Shown: positions 1 through 11,563 of the stretch, piece after piece
How positions within the stretch are numbered: position 1 is the first letter of the stretch
How the letters are laid out: each line of letters starts with the position of its first letter
Assembly: GCA_002189035.1 (NCBI GenBank)
Contig: NEEC01000008.1
Coordinates: 1,054,001 to 1,118,000 of the forward strand
Reading direction: 5' to 3'
DNA: 64,000 nt
DNA from: Utricularia gibba
Lineage: Eukaryota > Streptophyta > Magnoliopsida > Lamiales > Lentibulariaceae
Notes under the pieces: generated by a model
The model's database searches: none
Told to the model about the DNA's origin: nothing
What the model saw: the letters and a program-made list of their open reading frames with translations, nothing else
Translations under genes and position numbers: made by a program

Positions 1-413
1 ACAACATCAGGCTGCATATCAGAAAGCACCGACTTCAACTGGTCATCCACGAAAGCATCTGAGACAACACTCACCCCCTACGAAGCCATCACCACATATC
101 CCAGTTTAACACATTCTCCTCGAATGAAAAACAAATCGTTTTTAATCTTCTGTAGCAAACAACGACAGGGCACCTGAACGCCAAGAGTATTCTGAGCAGT
201 AACGGCGGTAATAACAGTGGAACAATATACTCCACGGGCAGCGCATGCCTTAAGGTCAGCCTGAATTCCGGCGCCGGCGCCTGAATCCGATCCGGCCACG
301 GTTAGAACGTGAGGGACGCGTACTCTGCGCATCACATCTGATGAAATACGCTCAGTTTTCTGCATATCTCCTAGGCTAAGAATCCTCGCAGTGTAAATCC
401 CAGTTTCCGCCAT
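1..413 (-). CDS. TH1: Thiamine biosynthetic bifunctional enzyme TH1 (HMP-P kinase / thiamine-phosphate synthase), N-terminal part
   Basis: The 5' part of a gene that leaves the window at base 1. Exon 1 is 413-174 and exon 2 is 77-1, separated by a 96-nt GT-AG intron. Exon 1 has the ThiD kinase signature [20 protein letters not shown] followed by [19 protein letters not shown], which binds hydroxymethylpyrimidine. Exon 2 continues with [18 protein letters not shown]. In plants this kinase is fused to thiamine-phosphate synthase (ThiE) and acts in the plastid. The ThiE half lies outside the window. I chose the ATG at 413-411 because the next in-frame codon upstream is TTG. The sequence before the kinase core, about 35 residues, may be a transit peptide. 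The gene is head-to-head with MND1, 294 bp away. The family call is secure. Bifunctionality is inferred from plant homologues. Confidence 0.88.
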
Positions 414-707
414 CGCCAAACGATACTCGCCAGGGAGGAAGAAGAAGATTCACTTCGCTGTCTGTCAGCGTCAGCTGAGTCGGCTCATTAGCCTTGAAAC
501 ACTGTAGCTAACTGCAGTTGTTAATGGGCCTACTTTTGGAGGTATAATGGGCTTGAGCGTACCTTTTAAAGGCATGATGGGCCTGTAAGTGGGAGTTGAA
601 ATTCGAACTGAAGGAGAGGGAAGAAGCATAACTTTCGAGGGAAATCTCAAATCAATCGATCGCCAGAAGAGAAAACGTTTTGCGCTCGTGTTTGATTCTC
701 GTAGAAC
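414..707. promoter_or_regulatory. Putative bidirectional promoter between TH1 and MND1
   Basis: Only 294 bp separate the two divergent start codons. The interval holds three site II-like TGGGCY elements in the same orientation: TGGGCC at 525-530, TGGGCT at 548-553 and TGGGCC at 578-583. Such elements are common in plant promoters of growth- and cell-cycle-linked genes and in divergent pairs, where TCP factors bind them. No clear TATA box is visible. The promoter role is inferred from position and motifs. Confidence 0.5.
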
Positions 708-2363
708 ATGGAGAAGAAAAAGGAGGTGAGTAAGATCCAGGTTTTAGAACATGTTTACGTCTCATTCTCAGCCGGTGAATGAAATGTGTTTGCTACACTC
801 GGTTTACTCTCATGCTCTAGGCTTTGCAGTTCGGCTGAAAATGTGCTTAGTAAGTTCTGAAAATTGGTTTCCGGAACTTAGATGTTTCATTGAGATGTCT
901 GTTACAGATTTTATCTAGAATTCGATGTTTGAAGTTCTGTTGTTTTTTCATCGTACCTCGGATTTCCTCAGTCCAGTGTTTTTGTCTTATTGACAGTCTA
1001 AGAAGAGAGGTCTCAGTTTGGATGAAAAGCGTGAGAAGATGCTTCAAATATTCTACGATACTCAGGATTTCTTCCTTGTAAGCATGTTGGGTTTGTTGGT
1101 GAAGGTTTTTATTCTGGGGAACAACTTGTTGTTCGTTAAGTTGCCATTGAAAAAAAAAACTTGTTGTTCGTTGAGATACACTACCGAGATATGATTATGT
1201 GTTTCACTTGCCATTGAAACTGTTTCTTTTTTTTTTTTTTCTTTTCTTTTAGCTAAAGGAGCTTGAGAAGTCAGGTCCTAAGAAAGGGGTAATAAGCCAG
1301 TCTGTAAAAGATGTAATCCAGAGTTTGGTTGATGATGACCTTGTTTCCAAAGACAAAATCGGAACGTCGGTGAGTTATGCCTAAGTAATGTTTTCCCTTG
1401 CTTAGAGAGACTGTTTTGTACACAGCTTTGCACACTTCATTAAACTTTGAAATTTCAGGTTTACTTTTGGAGCCTCCCCAGTTGTGCTGGTAACCAGGTG
1501 AGTTGGTGGTTTATGTCATATACAGGAAAAGGAATGGAACATAATTGCATATTTCGTTCTTCAGCTGAGAAACATACACAGGAAGCTAAGCTCTGATATC
1601 GAAAGTAGTAAAAGGCGATATACTGAACTTGTAGATCAGTGCAATGCTCTTAAGAAGGGCCGGGAGGAATCTGTAAGCAAGTTGTGGTCGAAACTCTTAC
1701 CATGATCTAACTGCAGTTTTTCTAATGTTTGTAGTGTTTTTCATTAGGAGGAACGAGATGCAGCCCTTGATGAGCTTAAAACTATCGAGGAAAAATATAA
1801 GAAGCTGAAGGTATAGTGCCACAAATCTTCATGAGATTGCCATTTTTTCATATTCATTGCCAAAGTACATTTTTCAGGCCGAACTCACTCAATACGCGGA
1901 CAACGATCCAGCTACCGTTGATGCAATGAGTTAAACGCCCCTCATCCTCACATTGACTTGCGATATCTAAGTTTCAGAGCTTAGTACTTTTCTATAACCA
2001 TTCCCAACTCTTACCAGGGGAAGCCATTGAAGTAGCTCATGCAGCAGCTAATCGATGGACAGGTTCACTTTTCTATGATATGTTTCCATTTCCTGATGGT
2101 TTCATTTACTTATAATCCTGTTTCTGAGCAGACAACATCTTCAGTCTCCGCCAATGGTGTTCAAACAACTTCCCTCAGGCTAAAGAGCAAATTGACAGCC
2201 TTTGCCACGAGGTTAGTACCTGAAAACGCTACATTTATGCCTATCAGGAGCCTCTTTAAAAAAACCAACATTCAAACAGGTCGGAATAACTGATGATCTG
2301 GACTACTTGGAACTTCCAGCAATCTCTTCCAAGGAGGATGAGATTGTGGAAGCAAGCCCATAG
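708..2363 (+). CDS. MND1: Meiotic nuclear division protein 1 homologue (MND1)
   Basis: Ten exons (708-725, 997-1077, 1253-1369, 1459-1497, 1565-1672, 1748-1810, 1878-1929, 2018-2062, 2132-2211, 2280-2363) give a 228-residue protein, close to the usual MND1 size. The N-terminal winged-helix region reads LSLDEKREKMLQIFYDTQDF and then KGVISQSVKDVIQSLVDDDLV, the family hallmark. A central coiled coil (about residues 80-150, e.g. DELKTIEEKYKKLKAELTQY) is followed by the conserved AMREAIEVAHAAANRWTDNI. MND1 pairs with HOP2 to stimulate DMC1/RAD51 strand invasion in meiosis. All junctions are GT-AG and the frame closes at TAG 2361-2363. Exon 1 is only 18 nt. It is divergent from TH1. Identification is firm. 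Confidence 0.93.
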
Positions 2364-3641
2364 ATGGCGGTGTCACACCCCCTACCAGTCGCCACTATTG
2401 AGGCTGTCTAATTTTTACCAGCTTCCCCCTGAGCATTGATAAGTAGATGACAACTAAAAGGAAAACATTTATTCACATGTTCCTTTTGGTAAACATATAA
2501 TAATAAGGTATTTATTGATGGGAAGATGTGTTCTCAAGACACACCACATGACACTTATTGACTCAAGCCCCATGCATACGGGTAATAGAAAATAGAATGA
2601 CCCTATTAGACAGCTAAGAGAGTCTGCGTGTAGGGAGAGCCTCTTTTGTGTTTTGCAACTTTCGGCACCCTCATAATAGAGAATTGCATTGGGTGATGTC
2701 AAATCTCATTGATGTCAAATAAGAGATGTAAAGGGTATTCTGGAAAATTTTTAAAAATTATTTATACTTTTAAGAAATAAAAATATTTTTGTTTTAGAAC
2801 ATTTTAATTATAAAAGTAATTCTATTAAAAACATTTTTAACATTATAATTATAAAAATTATTTTTTGAAAAAATAAATAATTAATTACTTTTAATTTTTA
2901 CATCTATTTTTTAAAATTATTTTAAAAAAGTAAAAATAGATTTTAAAAAAATTTTATTGCAGTTATAACTGCAACTTATCCGTCCTGTCCCCCCCTAAAC
3001 TGTGTAATGGCGGTACTCGTTTGTGATTTCATGCCAACAAATGCACCCTGAAACACCCAACCGTTACTCTTGCATTTCCCCCGTCTCACTCTTTGAAAAT
3101 CAAGCTTAAAGTCTCCGGCGGGGGCCTGGCGTTCAACCACAGAAGAGCAACCGTGTAATCTGCCCGGCGCCCAACCCGCCACGTAGCACCCTCTCACGCC
3201 ACACGATCCAATCTCCACTTCCCTTTCTTGTACATACATAAAATCTAAATAAGTAAATACATATGTATTTAATCTATTAATCGAATCTCAAGGGGCAACA
3301 ATCTAGTGTACATATACATTTTTTAGATATAGTCCTGAAGTGGAATCTCGGGGAGAGCAATCTACTCTACTTCTCATAGGCGTCAGCAAAAAGGAAACTA
3401 ATGAACTCTTTTGGAACATCGTATTTTGTTTTTTTATAAAGTATATTTGTAACATATTTTCTAATCTGTATTATGCGAATAAGTAATTTTTTTTAAAAAA
3501 TAGAAAACTCTTGGGGTCGTGGTTCAAGTATATAATAGCATGGAATTGGTTCATTCCATGGAGTGGAGTGTCCGGTGCAGGAACTGACAAGTTGGGACCG
3601 CCATACCATTTCATACCGCATTCACTTGGTCTGTCCGGAGG
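2364..3641. other. Intergenic DNA between MND1 and the cyclopropane synthase gene
   Basis: Contains the MND1 3' flank, then a very AT-rich stretch (about 2750-2960) and a more GC-rich piece (about 2985-3235). A minus-strand open frame at 2976-3239 in the GC-rich piece resembles nothing I recognise. No RNA gene or transposon was recognised. Confidence 0.6.
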
Positions 3642-6600
3642 ATGAGGGTGGCGGTGGTGGGCGGCGGCGTCAGCGGACTCGGGGCGGCCCGCGTGCTGGC
3701 GGAAGGCGGGCAGGCGGTGGTGCTGTACGAGAAGGAGGAGTACGTCGGCGGGCATGCTCGCACCGTCACGGCGGAGGGCACCGACCTCGACCTCGGCTTC
3801 ATGGTCTTCAACCGGGTAAGCAGCAAGCCTTGGCATCATCTTATCTCCTCCTTATCTTCTTCCCCAGGCCACCTCATTTCCTCCTCTCCTTTCTCCTTCC
3901 AAATCTTTATTCTCTAATTTAATAACTAAAACCACATTCCCAATTTTTAACTTACACATTCCACTGCCCTTCACCCCATTCTGCTTCAGAACAATTACTC
4001 TTTCTAGAATATTCTAAAACTAGTTTTTTCTTCAAAAGAGAAATGTTCTTATTATTTTTAAGAAGTGGCAATTTATATTTCATTTCTATGGGTAGATATT
4101 TTTGAAATAATAGAAATAAGGAAACTTTTAGTTGTCCAACAATGCCCATTTCTATTTTTTTCATTATTTTCTATTTTGGTAACAATAAATAATCTCCCCG
4201 TAAGTATAGATAGGCGCAATTCACCGGTGTCTCAATTCTAAACAAGGAGAATATTTAGAAAATAATATTAATTTTAACTCCGAAATGTTATCCACAACTT
4301 TTTACTTTCTTTTTTGTAGTCAACTTGTGGCCAGGCTGTCACCCCGTGGTGGGCCAGGCTTAAGATTACTTGCCCATGTGAAGAATGCCGTCAAGCGTTT
4401 TTTTTGTTTAGTATTTTATAATTTTCCTAAAATCGAGTTGAAAATATGATTTTGTTTGGTTTTATTTTCAAGAAATATTTTTCGAAAGTATTTTTTTGTA
4501 AATACAAACTAAATATTTAAATGTATTTAAAAATACATTGGTTTGATTTGTACTCAAACTTTTATTTGGATTCTGATTTAAAACTCAAATAAATGTACCT
4601 AAACCTTCCATTCAAGAATTCTACTTACGATCCTTTAGATGAATATTGGATAAGTATATATGTTTATATATATATATATATATATATTAATAATTGAATT
4701 ATTCATATAATTTAAATATTCAATAAAACGGATTGTATTATAAAAACCTGAATATACTAATAAATCATTTTTTTACCGCTAAAACTTTGAATGAGGAGAG
4801 AGCTCAACGGCATTCCACCGGCGAATGAAATGAGATCTCCGGGGGCTTCTGAGATGCCAATCCTAGTGCTAATTTTGACGACGGTGGCAGGTGACGTATC
4901 CAAATATGATGGAACTTTTCGAGACGCTGGGGGTGGAGATGGAGCTTTCGGACATGTCATTCTCCGTCAGCTTGAATCAGGGACGGGGATGCGAATGGGG
5001 GAGTCGGAATGGTGTGTCTGGCTTGTTTGCACAGAAGAGGAACGTGTTTAATCCTTATTTCTGGAATATGATCAGGGAAATCGTGAAGTTCAAGGACGAT
5101 GTGCTCAGGTAACGTACCGGATTCGTGTAATGGTTTATATGGGTGGAGACAAGTGAGTATCGATCATTGTGTTGGTGTATTCAGTTATCTCGAGCAGCTT
5201 GAAGCGAATCCAGACATCGATAGGAATGAGACCCTTGGCCATTTCGTGAAATCGCGTGGTTACTCTGAGTTGTTTCAGAAGGCTTACCTTGTGAGTGCTT
5301 TGGATTTCTCTATGGATCCGGTCTTTGATTGCGTTCTGTTTTTTTAATATGTATTGTTTCATTGCTGTAAGATTCCCGTCTGTGCTTCGATCTGGTCTTG
5401 TTCGTCAGAAGGAGTAATGAGTTTCTCTGCTTATTCCATACTTTCATTCTGCAGAAATCACCATCTTTTGCAGGTAAACATCATCTTTTAAAAGTTTCCT
5501 TTAAACTTTCTCTAGTGTCGATTGAACTGATCAGTAATGTTATCAGTAGATCTTTGGCCGCCCCCAATGGCTTACTGTGAAGGAGCGATCACAGAGTTAT
5601 GTTAAGAAGGTGTCTTTCATTCGTATAGTGTGTTTTATTCTGGAAAGTTTATGATCAAACCTCATGTCGGTCATGCCCGCTGCAGGTTATAGAAGCGTTA
5701 GAGAGCAGAGGATGTCAATTAAGGACTAACTCTGAAGTGTGTTCTGTTTCAGCAAATGAAGAAGGTTAGTCTCATATTCCTTAATAATCCATTAGAACAT
5801 AGTTTTGTGTTCCCCTCAAACACTTTCTGGAAAATATAGCTCCCATCCTAACTGTATGTTACCCACATTGTGTTGGTAGTAGACTTTATCTTAGTGGTAG
5901 ATAATTGACGGAAGAAAATATTTTCAGGTTGTACTGTTACTTGTAAGGATGGCTCTGAAGATATGTATGACGGTTGCATAATTGCTACACATGCTCCAGA
6001 TGCCATCAAGTTACTTGGAGATCAGGCTACATTTGAGGAATTACGCATACTTGGTGCATTTCAGTATGCCTATAGGTGCTACATTTTTTTGTCACTCATG
6101 ACCCTTTTTTTCTAGATATGAATTGATCCAACGATACTCTTGCCATTACATCTTTTCTCATTTTGTAACGAAAGCATTCCTATTGGCAGTGATATTTTCC
6201 TTCATCGTGACAAAAAGTTTATGCCTAAAAATGAAGCAGCATGGAGTGCATGGAATTTTTTAGGATCTCTCAATGGAAATGTTTGTGTTACGTATTGGCT
6301 CAATATTCTTCAGGTCTTTGTCTTCTTTGACCAATTACTTGCGGTTGTAATTTCTCCAGTGTTGCATTCTCTCAATGTTCTTTGGATTTTTATTTCAGAA
6401 CATCAGTCATGAGGGACTTCCATTTCTGGTGACACTTAATCCACCTTCCACCCCTCAGAACGTGCTCTTAAAGTGGACTACAGGCCACCCGATTCCATCA
6501 GTTGGTGCATCAAAAGCTTCTTCTCAGTTAAGCCTCATCCAAGGAAAGAGAAGAATATGGTTTTGCGGCGCGTATCAAGGTCTGAGAGAAGCATTTATTT

Positions 6601-9211
6601 GCACTGTAGCTACATTCAGCGTGTTGAATACTTCTTAACGCAATTGCAGAAAATTTTCAGGCTATGGCTTTCATGAGGATGGGCTTAAGGTACTGTTTAG
6701 AGCTTGGTTGATTGTTTCAAATAGAAACACATTTTTTCATGCTGCTGATATTTTTGGTCAATCTTCTTAGGCAGGTATCCTTGCTGCAAATAGCTTTCTG
6801 AAGAAAGGCTGCGCACTTCGAATCAATCCCAAACACATGGTGCCTTCCTTGCTTGGAACTGGAGCACGTATTCTCGTTACACGGTTTCTTGAGAGCTTCA
6901 TAGCTACAGGCACTATAACGTCAGTTTATCATAACCTTTATATTTTGTGAATCTTCGTCACATTTAGGCTTTAGGAAATAAATAACTGATCTTGTATAAT
7001 GCTGAACTTCTATTTCCTAGTTTTTTGGAAGATGGAGGCACTATCTTCTCCTTTGAAGGTCCTGAGAAAAAGAGCCCCTTGAAGGTGACTTTAAGAGTTC
7101 ATTCTACGCAATTTTATCAAAAGGTAGAGCCAATAGAGATCAATTGACATGCACTCAAGCAAAAAGACAGGCTTTGTTTCTCTCTTTCACATGTGGTTTA
7201 TCACAATCTTAGATTGCAGTTGATGCCGACTTAGGATTGGCTGATTGTTATATACATGGGGACTTCTCTTTCGTTGACAAGGATAAGGGACTTCTTAATC
7301 TTTTCATGGTGAGATAAAAACATACAGTTAATCTTTCTTCTTCATCAATTGCTTTCGGTGTGCCTTGAATATCTGGTTTTGGTTTCAGATTTTTATTGCT
7401 AACAGAGACTTAAATACTTCAGCTGTCCAGAGAGGGTAAGTTGACCCCATGGCTTTTCTGGTGAAACTCACGTTGAGATAAACATAACCATCGTATGTAT
7501 AGGGGATGGTGGACACCATTGCTCTTAACTTCGGTGGTATCATCAGCAAAATTTTTCTTTCAGCATGTCTCAAGGCAAAACACAGTAAAACAGGCACGTA
7601 CTAACATATCGCGGCACTATGACCTTGTAAGTCGTTACCTCTTCATCATTACATGCCAATAGCTTTGGAGTTTTCAGTAGATCTAACTTTTCAGTGCTTG
7701 CATTCCTTTCAGAGCAATGAATTGTTTTCCCTGTTCTTGGATGAGACAATGACGTATTCATGTGCTGTATTCAAGGTTCCACTTTTAAGTCACATTAGCG
7801 TAGTAAAGAACCTGTATGATGTTTTCCTCATTAATCTCATTTAGTAATCCTTTCTTCTGGAAGAATGCTGAGGAAGACTTGAAGAGTGCCCAACAAAGGA
7901 AAATTTCTCTTCTGATCGAGAAGGTGAATAATGTTTTCTTTCGTCTGGACCTGTTTTATACATGATTGATCCTTCAAAATCTTGCATTCCTCGAATTTCA
8001 GTTGCAAATTGCCGAGGGCAACCATGTTCTAGAAATAGGATTTGGCTGGGGAAGTTTTGCAATTAACGTCGTGAAACAAACTGGCTGCAAATACACAGGC
8101 ATCACGCTATCAGAACAACAGCTAGAATATGCTCAAGCAAAGGCCAAGGAAGCTGGAGTGCAGGTTACACAATGTCTGCATTATTTATTCAACTGCACAT
8201 TTCCTTGTCTCTGATTCTTCATCTTTTTTGTTTTCTTTCAGGATCATGTACAATTCCTACTGTGCGACTATCGCCAGCTTCCTAAAACAGAAAAATATGA
8301 TAGAATAGTATCATGGCAAGTAAATGTTTTTTTTTTTTTACCTTATCAAGAGTAATCTAACTTGAAATTTTAATTTTCGTATCACTTCAACTGCAGTGAA
8401 ATGCTAGAAGCAGTGGGTCATGAGTTCATGGAAGAGTTTTTCACAAGCTGTGAATCCTTACTGGAAGAGGATGGTCTTCTTGTTCTTCAGGTCTATTTTA
8501 TAGTCATTGGTCGATAATGGATTTGAATGAAACACACATTCTTATGTTCTCTATCTTATTGCATTCCCACAGTTTATATCAATACCAGATATGAGATATG
8601 ACACATACAGGCGCAGCTCAGACTTCATCAAGGAGTATATATTCCCCGGAGGGTGCCTACCATCACTCAGTCGAGTAACCTCCGCTATGGCGGCTGCATC
8701 GAGATTTTGGTGAGTCTGATGATGTTTTCACGCATACTCAGCAGAAGGAAACGAACATACAATGCTGTGATTCATTGCAGTGTGATGCATCTTGAGGACA
8801 TTGGAATTCATTACTACCTGACACTTCGACGGTGGAGGGAGAACTTCCTCAAAAACCAGAAGTGAGAAACTTAGAGCTTATCTGATCTGAGCCAATGAGC
8901 CTTCCATGTTGCATCTTTTTTCCTTCTCCTGGATATAATAAGACTTAGTCCATTGCTTTCGGCAGGCAAATTCAGGCGCTGGGATTCGATGATAAGTTCA
9001 TCAGGACATGGGAATATTACTTTGACTATTGTGCTGCAGGATTCAAAACCTGCACTCTTGGAAACTACCAGGTAAACGAAATTTGTTTTTTCATGCCGAA
9101 TGGGCTCCTTTTGCTTGAAAATCTTGAACCTTGTCATCACCCCTGCAGATTGTATTCAGCAGACCTGGAAATGTCAAAGCATTTGGAGATCCATACAAAG
9201 GTGTTCATTGA
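3642..9211 (+). CDS. Cyclopropane-fatty-acyl-phospholipid synthase with N-terminal FAD oxidase domain
   Basis: Twenty-four exons encode 859 residues, typical of plant cyclopropane synthases. The N-terminal half starts with the FAD-binding motif VAVVGGGVSGLGAARVL and is a flavin amine-oxidase-like domain. The C-terminal half is an SAM-dependent methyltransferase: VLEIGFGWGSFAI (SAM loop), YTGITLSEQQLEYA, then SCEMLEAVGHEFM, EYIFPGG and GIHYYLTLRRWR. The protein ends at FSRPGNVKAFGDPYKGVH. It should transfer a methylene group from SAM onto the cis double bond of an acyl chain in a phospholipid. The start ATG at 3642 leads directly into the FAD motif, so there is no transit peptide. Intron 1 is about 1.08 kb. 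One intron (8316-8396) has a GC donor. The acceptor before exon 17 (7864) is weak. Exons: 3642-3815, 4891-5108, 5185-5290, 5372-5473, 5550-5609, 5686-5764, 5928-6075, 6190-6313, 6399-6579, 6661-6689, 6771-6919, 7021-7123, 7213-7308, 7389-7435, 7503-7626, 7713-7775, 7864-7923, 8002-8163, 8242-8315, 8397-8490, 8573-8709, 8781-8861, 8966-9071, 9149-9211. Confidence 0.92.
4674..4687. repeat. (TA)n microsatellite
   Basis: A run of TA dinucleotides in intron 1 of the cyclopropane synthase gene, within a wider AT-rich tract. Confidence 0.8.
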
Positions 9212-10186
9212 GAGTGCACTATTGATGTACTCGTGCACTAACCATTCAGAAATAAATACTTGTGTGATCGATGTAAGACATGGGCATGGTGGCCCTGCTT
9301 CAAACCAAAAACTGATTTCCAATTCCATTGAAATTCATCATTTCGTTCAAATGCCCTTGCTGGGTTTTGAGTCCAGACTTTCAAAGAGTTTGAGCTCTTG
9401 TTTTCTGTTTCTAAGCAAAAGAGGCATTGCGCATAAACAACTAGAGATAGTTTTCAGGCTTTCATCTATCCCAAGTGACACACTGTGTGTGTATATATAT
9501 ATATATATATATCTACACTAATGGCTGGCAGAAAATATATGAAATCATAAGCTGTATGACTCTGATTCTTGTGCTAAAACTGAAGTGAAGGAAGCTGACC
9601 CTACCAACATGAGCTTTGGCTGGTGAAAAACAAGCTTTCAGTCTCCGATCGCGCCGGAACCCATCAACGGTGCAGCTCTACATTATTCGACAGACACAAG
9701 AATCCGAATCCTCCTCATCTTCATCACTCACGTCACTGTAAATAAAAACACAACCGCAAGCTCCAAGATAAGTCTGACTCAGGAGATTTCCTTAAATTTG
9801 GCAATTGCAATGTACAATCACCTAACAGCTCCCAAGTGATTACGAAAACCAAGCTACATATCATGCACACAGGATCATCCAGTACACCTACTGCTTAAAA
9901 ATAAGCCAAACTTCACATGGAAGAATGCAATGTGTCCATAAAAGTGCTATCTTTGTAAGCAAAACAAACTAAAAAGGGTATTGTGTACATGGATATCTGA
10001 ACAGCCACTTAATACAAGAAAAAGAAAGTGCACAGCAAGTGTGAGGATGTAACATGGAACTGCTTTACTAAGAACAGAAAACATGTATCTTGCTGTTCTG
10101 ATACCAAACAGGAAAGTCTGTGACTAAGGATTAGAAAACCAGTAACACATTGCAATCAGCAAGAAGCAAACAAATCAAATCATCAA
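9212..10186. other. Intergenic DNA, 3' flanks of two convergent genes
   Basis: Lies between the stop codons of the cyclopropane synthase gene (plus) and the small unknown gene (minus), so it should hold both 3' UTRs. Apart from the microsatellite I see no further gene. Confidence 0.6.
9483..9513. repeat. (TG)n(TA)n compound microsatellite
   Basis: A short TG run passes directly into about ten TA repeats, 270 bp past the cyclopropane synthase stop codon, probably in or near its 3' UTR. Confidence 0.8.
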
Positions 10187-10462
10187 TCACCTTGGTATGA
10201 ATTCAACTGTCTGTGTAAGTTTTTCTCCATTCCAATCTACCCACTGAACTTTCCTTTTTGATTTTTCGGGCGGTATAGAAAACGGATCCTTAATGGACGG
10301 CAACAATTGTTGGCGTGGTATAGAAAGCCGATTCTTGGTGGATGTTAGCAATGGTTGGGACTCATCATCAGCATCAATCTCCTGAAACACTACTGCCTTT
10401 GGAGATTGCAACCCCTTGTCTACAGAAGCTTCATTCTTGATGACTTTATGATTGATATCCAT
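10187..10462 (-). CDS. Small plant protein of unknown function with a KVQW-D-G-L motif
   Basis: A single-exon frame of 91 residues from the ATG at 10462-10460 to TGA at 10189-10187. The C-terminal part, KRKVQWVDWNGEKLTQTVEF, follows the pattern (R/K)(K/R)VQW.D..G..L....EF seen in small uncharacterised plant proteins. The middle has two loosely similar SIP-rich stretches (NRLSIPRQQLLPS and DPFSIPPEKSK). There is no signal peptide or membrane segment. An in-frame TTG lies just upstream and I rejected it as a start. I know no function for this motif. The frame could be the end of a longer spliced gene, but the motif is usually C-terminal in such short proteins, as it is here. Confidence 0.6.
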   Translation of the reverse strand: MDINHKVIKNEASVDKGLQSPKAVVFQEIDADDESQPLLTSTKNRLSIPRQQLLPSIKDPFSIPPEKSKRKVQWVDWNGEKLTQTVEFIPR

Positions 10463-11563
10463 GACGATCAAGTAAAATCACAAAGCAAATAGCGTAAAAG
10501 ACATCATTTTCTTCCTGGGTAACTGCCATCCGGTATCCTCATCAAAACCCACAAGTGATTTCAGCACCGAGTGGATCAAAACTCAGGATCCCGGATCCCA
10601 CCCTGAAATCACCCTTGTATGAGATCAAAAACGGCAAATGTTTGGCCGACGAGGCGAATCCGAGAAAGCCCAGAAACGGAAGGAGGCTGTGGAAGATATA
10701 AAATCAGTCAACCAACCAAGGAAAAAAGATAATGGCGCCGCACGCTACGAATTGAAACGGGAAGATGAGAAATACTGGGAACACACTCTAACCAAAAAGC
10801 CTGACTTTTGAGGGTCGATTTAATTGGATCTTTCTCTTCCAATGACAATCTGCTTTTCCCTTCGATTTCTTTAAAAGTTGGTTGTCACATTTGGTATGGA
10901 TTTCGCCTCCCCTTTTTTTTTTGTTTGTTTCTCACAGGATCCACCAAACTTCTGCCAGTGGGCGGCCGCCCCCAGTTACTACATTTTTGTCGGAAATTCA
11001 AATAAAATATAACTCTTTTGAAACCTACTGATAATATTTAATATTGATTAAGAAGTAAATATATTTAAATGAAGACATTTTTCTACTTTTATATGAACTA
11101 TTTTTTGGGATGAAAATAATATAAAATTACATTTCATAACTAAAATAAATAATATCATATCATATCATAAAACACATGAGTTTTTATATTAATTTGATGT
11201 ATAATGTAAGATCACAGACTTTATGATAATATTACACATTAGTTACGAATGAATGAATATAAATATTTAAATAGAATAGTTATTCTAATCTTATATAATA
11301 CATTTTCTTTTAAAGTCAAGAGCATTAAAGTGTAAAAATTAAATGAATCATAATAATAAAAAAATATCTGGTTTCAGATAATTTGCTTCTCATTTCACTC
11401 AAATCAAAACAAAGCCTCTGAAATGTACAAGAACGCATCAGCAGCAGCATTAGGTAAGAAACCATTGTTGCTTCATGGGAAGAAAATGATGATTGCATCA
11501 TTTCAAGCACACAAACAGCCACATCCCTCCCTCATCCTTCTCTCCCACCAACACACAAACCAA
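10463..11563. other. Intergenic DNA between two divergent genes
   Basis: Upstream of both the small unknown gene (minus) and ARPC2B (plus). About 10480-10800 is GC-richer and may be 5' UTR of the minus gene. About 11000-11400 is AT-rich. No further coding sequence supported. Confidence 0.55.

Noticed and set aside
2976-3239. Minus-strand open frame of 87 codons in a GC-rich piece of intergenic DNA
   Set aside because: No recognisable domain, no splice partners and no similarity to neighbouring genes.
3471-3839. Minus-strand open frame over exon 1 of the cyclopropane synthase
   Set aside because: It is antisense to a GC-rich exon with a clear FAD-binding motif and shows no domain of its own.
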